Assembly (NCBI GenBank): GCA_020446665.1
Contig: JAGREF010000037.1
Span: 1 to 7,694, forward strand
Source: Sphingomonadaceae bacterium
GTDB taxonomy: Bacteria > Pseudomonadota > Alphaproteobacteria > Sphingomonadales > Sphingomonadaceae
Length of the DNA: 7,694 nucleotides
Direction of reading: 5' to 3'
Positions 5,615 through 7,694 of this stretch are shown here, in pieces (the stretch's first letter is position 1; each line of letters begins with the position of its first letter). The position numbers were made by a program, and so were the translations under genes. A model generated the notes under the pieces. That model saw only the letters and a list, made by a program, of their open reading frames with translations. It made no database searches and had not been told where the DNA came from.

Positions 5615-5857
5615 ATGGACCGTGCCGAAGTTGACGCAAAGATCCGCGAATTGATCGAACCCTTCAACAAAAAGGGCATTTCGATCGCCGAGGATACCGG
5701 TTTTGCCAATGATCTGGAATTTGACAGCCTGACCGTGATGGATTTCGTCGCTGAGATCGAAGATGCGTTCGACATCATCATCAGCATGAACCAGCAGGCG
5801 GAGATCGAGAATTACGGCCAGCTGGTCGATGCCGTATGCAAGCTGCAGGACGCCTGA
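5615..5857 (+). CDS. Acyl carrier protein dedicated to sphingolipid synthesis
   Basis: This 80-residue acyl carrier protein has the phosphopantetheine site Ser38 in LEFDSLTVMDF, followed by the acidic helix VAEIEDAFDI that contacts partner enzymes. It presumably carries the fatty acyl chain that the next gene condenses with serine; in Sphingomonas and Caulobacter an unusual acyl carrier protein encoded beside serine palmitoyltransferase does this. The close linkage (stop to start gap of 2 bases) supports that role over general fatty-acid synthesis. ATG 5615 is chosen because the protein then starts MDRAEVDAKIRELI, as expected for the family; the ribosome site is weak (GGA 9 bases before). The frame continues upstream to 5486 without family-like sequence. 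Confidence 0.92.
   Translation: MDRAEVDAKIRELIEPFNKKGISIAEDTGFANDLEFDSLTVMDFVAEIEDAFDIIISMNQQAEIENYGQLVDAVCKLQDA
5847..5850 (+). promoter_or_regulatory. Ribosome binding site favouring the GTG start of spt
   Basis: AGGA, inside the last codons of the acyl carrier protein gene, is 9 bases before GTG 5860. The alternative in-frame ATG at 5836 would overlap that gene by 22 bases and has no comparable site. Confidence 0.5.
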
Positions 5858-5859
5858 GC

Positions 5860-7059
5860 GTGAGCGATCTGTTCAGCAAGTTCGACGACATAATCCATAC
5901 CCGCGAGACGCTGCTTGCCAGCGGGGTGGAGGATCCGTTCAACCTGGTGATGGAGAAGGTTCTCTCGCCCACACGCGCGATCTGCAACGGGCGCGATACG
6001 ATCCTGCTGGGTACCTATAATTACATGGGCATGACCTTCGATCCCGACGTGATCGAGGCAGGCAAGGATGCGCTGGAGAATTTCGGCAGCGGGACCACCG
6101 GCAGCCGCGTTCTGAACGGGACATATCAGGGCCACCGCGAATGCGAGGAAGCGCTGAAGGAATTTTACGCCATGGATCATGCCATGGTGTTCTCCACCGG
6201 CTACCAGGCGAATCTCGGGATCATCTCCACCATTGCGGGCAAGGGCGATTACGTCGTGCTCGACATCGATAGCCATGCCAGCATCTGGGATGGCTGCGCG
6301 ATGGGCAATGCCGAGATCGTGCCGTTCAAGCATAATGACATTGAAGCCATGGAAAAGCGCCTGCGCCGCATCCCCGAAGGGGCGGGCAAGCTGGTGGTGC
6401 TGGAAGGCGTCTATTCCATGCTTGGCGATATTGCGCCGCTGGCTGAGATGGTGGCCGTGGCCAAGAAATATGGCGCGATGGTGCTGGTCGATGAAGCGCA
6501 TAGCATGGGCTTCATCGGCGAAAATGGCCGGGGCGTGTGCGAAAAGGCCGGCTGCATCGATGATGTGGATTTCATCATCGGCACCTTCTCCAAGAGCGTG
6601 GGGACAGTGGGCGGCTTCTGCGTTTCCAACCATCCCAAGTTCGAAATCATGCGGCTGGTCTGCCGCCCCTATGTCTTCACCGCCAGCCTGCCGCCCAGCG
6701 TGGTCGCCACCGCCGCCACCTCGATCCGCAAGCTGATGCACGGCGCGAACAAGCGGGACCACCTGTGGGAAAATTCGCGCACCCTGCACGGCGGGCTCAA
6801 GGCGCTGGGCTTCGATCTCGGCACGGAAAGCCCGCAGAGCGCGATCATCGCGGTGCTGATGCCCGATCTGGAGCGCGGCGCGGCGATGTGGGAAGCGCTG
6901 CTGAAGGAAGGGCTCTACGTCAATCTCGCCCGCCCGCCGGCAACGCCCGCCAATATGACCTTGCTGCGCTGCTCGCTCTGCGCGGAACATTCGGCGGAGG
7001 AAGTAACCACTATCCTCGGCATGTTCGAACGCGCCGGGAAAGCTGTCGGGATCATCTGA
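5860..7059 (+). CDS. spt: Serine palmitoyltransferase
   Basis: This 399-residue PLP enzyme of the alpha-oxoamine synthase family condenses L-serine with an acyl thioester to give 3-ketosphinganine, the committed step of sphingolipid synthesis, as a soluble bacterial homodimer. The catalytic set is complete: His139 (IDSHASIWDG) stacking on PLP, Asp211 and His214 (VDEAHSMGF), Lys245 (GTFSKSVGTVGG) forming the aldimine, and Arg358 in ARPPATP and Arg370 in LLRCS. These fall exactly 20 below the S. paucimobilis enzyme's His159, Asp231, His234, Lys265, Arg378 and Arg390, as I recall them. The long block LLGTYNYMGMTFDPDVI is near identical. At residue 80 (GSGTTGSR) it has Thr where S. paucimobilis has Asn100. 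Start GTG 5860 follows the acyl carrier protein stop by 2 bases; ATG 5836 is the alternative. The later pathway genes (ceramide synthase, ketosphinganine reductase) are not in the window. Confidence 0.96.
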   Translation: MSDLFSKFDDIIHTRETLLASGVEDPFNLVMEKVLSPTRAICNGRDTILLGTYNYMGMTFDPDVIEAGKDALENFGSGTTGSRVLNGTYQGHRECEEALKEFYAMDHAMVFSTGYQANLGIISTIAGKGDYVVLDIDSHASIWDGCAMGNAEIVPFKHNDIEAMEKRLRRIPEGAGKLVVLEGVYSMLGDIAPLAEMVAVAKKYGAMVLVDEAHSMGFIGENGRGVCEKAGCIDDVDFIIGTFSKSVGTVGGFCVSNHPKFEIMRLVCRPYVFTASLPPSVVATAATSIRKLMHGANKRDHLWENSRTLHGGLKALGFDLGTESPQSAIIAVLMPDLERGAAMWEALLKEGLYVNLARPPATPANMTLLRCSLCAEHSAEEVTTILGMFERAGKAVGII

Positions 7060-7081
7060 GGAGAGGGGGCTGCCCCTCTCC
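7060..7081. terminator. Strong GC-rich hairpin between spt and the arsenite pump gene
   Basis: GGAGAGGGG (7060-7068) pairs perfectly with CCCCTCTCC (7073-7081) around the loop GCTG. It begins 1 base after the spt stop and ends 2 bases before the stop of the opposing gene, so it can serve both strands. No T run follows on either side, so it is an atypical intrinsic terminator and may instead protect the 3' end. Confidence 0.6.
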
Positions 7082-7082
7082 C

Positions 7083-7694
7083 CTATTCCGCAAAACTGCC
7101 GCGGGTGCGGTTGGCGAATGCCACCAGCGAGAGCATGACCGGCACTTCCACCAGCACGCCTACGACCGTCGCCAGAGCGGCACCGCTGCTGAGACCGAAA
7201 AGGCCGATGGCCACGGCAACCGCCAGTTCGAAGAAATTGCTCGTCCCGATCAGCGCGCAGGGTGCGGCGACGGGATGCGGTACCCGCCAGGCCCATGCCG
7301 CGCCATAGGCGATGGCGAATATGCCATAGGACTGGATGATGATGGGGATTGCGATCAGCACGATCAGCACGGGCTGCGCGATGATTGTCTGCGCCTGAAA
7401 GGCGAAGAGCAGCACCACCGTGGCCAGCAGGCCGATGATCGAGAACGGCTTGAGCCGGGCGGTGAAGCGATCCACGGCCTCCGCATTCCCGGCATGGCGG
7501 CTCTCGATCGCCCGCCGCGTGATCCAGCCTGCGCCGAGCGGGATCAGCACGTAGAGCGCAACGGAAAGCAGCAAAGTCTCCCACGGCACGGCGATATCGG
7601 TCACGCCCAGCAGCAGCGCCACAATCGGCGCGAAGGCGAAAATCATGATGATGTCATTCACCGATACCTGCACCAGCGTATAGGCCGGGTCGCC
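7083..7694 (-). CDS. arsB: ACR3-family arsenite efflux transporter, C-terminal part (runs off the right edge)
   Basis: The visible 203 residues are the C-terminal part of an ACR3-type (Acr3/ArsB) carrier that exports arsenite from the cytoplasm by a proton-linked route. Full-length relatives have about 340-350 residues and ten membrane segments, so roughly 140-150 N-terminal residues, including the conserved Cys of the middle helix, lie outside. Diagnostic blocks are [14 protein letters not shown] at the window edge, the hydrophobic [13 protein letters not shown] after it, and [20 protein letters not shown] near the end, which holds the conserved Glu of the transport site. Several further hydrophobic segments are evident. 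The frame has no stop up to 7694, so a start within the window (the internal GTG at 7673) is unlikely. It converges with spt. The neighbouring ars genes, if any, would be to the right. Confidence 0.93.
   Translation of the reverse strand, partial: GDPAYTLVQVSVNDIIMIFAFAPIVALLLGVTDIAVPWETLLLSVALYVLIPLGAGWITRRAIESRHAGNAEAVDRFTARLKPFSIIGLLATVVLLFAFQAQTIIAQPVLIVLIAIPIIIQSYGIFAIAYGAAWAWRVPHPVAAPCALIGTSNFFELAVAVAIGLFGLSSGAALATVVGVLVEVPVMLSLVAFANRTRGSFAE

Noticed and set aside
5473..5787. Upstream extension of the PycTM-like gene to 5787
   Set aside because: The extra 105 residues lie antisense to the acyl carrier protein gene, and the natural start at 5472 has its own ribosome site.
4906..7059. 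A complete Pycsar defence system or defence island
   Set aside because: No nucleotide cyclase, nuclease, transposase or other defence gene is visible. All neighbours are core chromosomal genes, so only the effector-like family resemblance can be claimed.
5812..7584. A 590-codon open frame on the minus strand, antisense to spt and running into the arsenite pump gene
   Set aside because: It mirrors the GC-biased codons of spt. Its translation is rich in Arg, Ala, His and Asp with no recognisable domain, and it conflicts with two genes of clear family identity.

Overview
The window looks like ordinary chromosome from a Sphingomonadales alphaproteobacterium, probably Erythrobacteraceae or a near relative. 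Three things support this: a sphingomonad-type serine palmitoyltransferase (sphingolipid synthesis), a DivK cell-cycle response regulator that keeps nearly all the landmarks of Caulobacter DivK, and an alphaproteobacterial DksA whose zinc-finger region has a single cysteine. I see no tRNA or rRNA genes, insertion sequences, CRISPR arrays or att sites. Every gene is placed by reading its protein from memory of families, since no search could be run.

Left part (1-1213): a DksA-like RNA polymerase regulator on the minus strand (135-593), with a plausible sigma70-type promoter at 688-716. Facing away from it is a 105-residue single-Sel1-repeat protein (888-1205). Its upstream DNA carries a near-consensus CtrA box inside a 20-bp-spaced direct repeat.

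Centre left (1221-4485, all minus strand): a compact five-gene operon, transcribed DUF3572 protein > HAD-family hydrolase > RidA-family protein > glycerophosphodiester phosphodiesterase > DUF482/FemAB-like GNAT protein. Successive genes overlap by 4, 4, 29 and 4 bases, so translation is probably coupled. The mix suggests metabolite housekeeping and phospholipid turnover rather than one known pathway.

Centre (4541-5472): divK starts 55 bases from the operon, divergently. It ends in a 7-base convergent overlap with a minus-strand gene for a 188-residue membrane protein that resembles the DUF5706/PycTM effector family of Pycsar antiphage systems. No cyclase gene accompanies it here, so it is best read as an orphan relative.

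Right part (5526-7694): a dedicated acyl carrier protein and serine palmitoyltransferase lie 2 bases apart and form a two-gene operon for the first committed step of sphingolipid synthesis. A 9-bp GC-rich hairpin (7060-7081) separates it from a convergent ACR3-type arsenite efflux gene that runs off the right edge, so only its C-terminal part is present.

I found no clearly new multi-gene system. The best leads are the orphan Pycsar-effector-like gene between the cell-cycle and sphingolipid genes, the CtrA-type site upstream of the Sel1 gene, a Thr in the serine palmitoyltransferase where the Sphingomonas paucimobilis enzyme has Asn100 (the site used to model human HSAN1 mutations), and the conserved-looking DUF3572/divK pairing.
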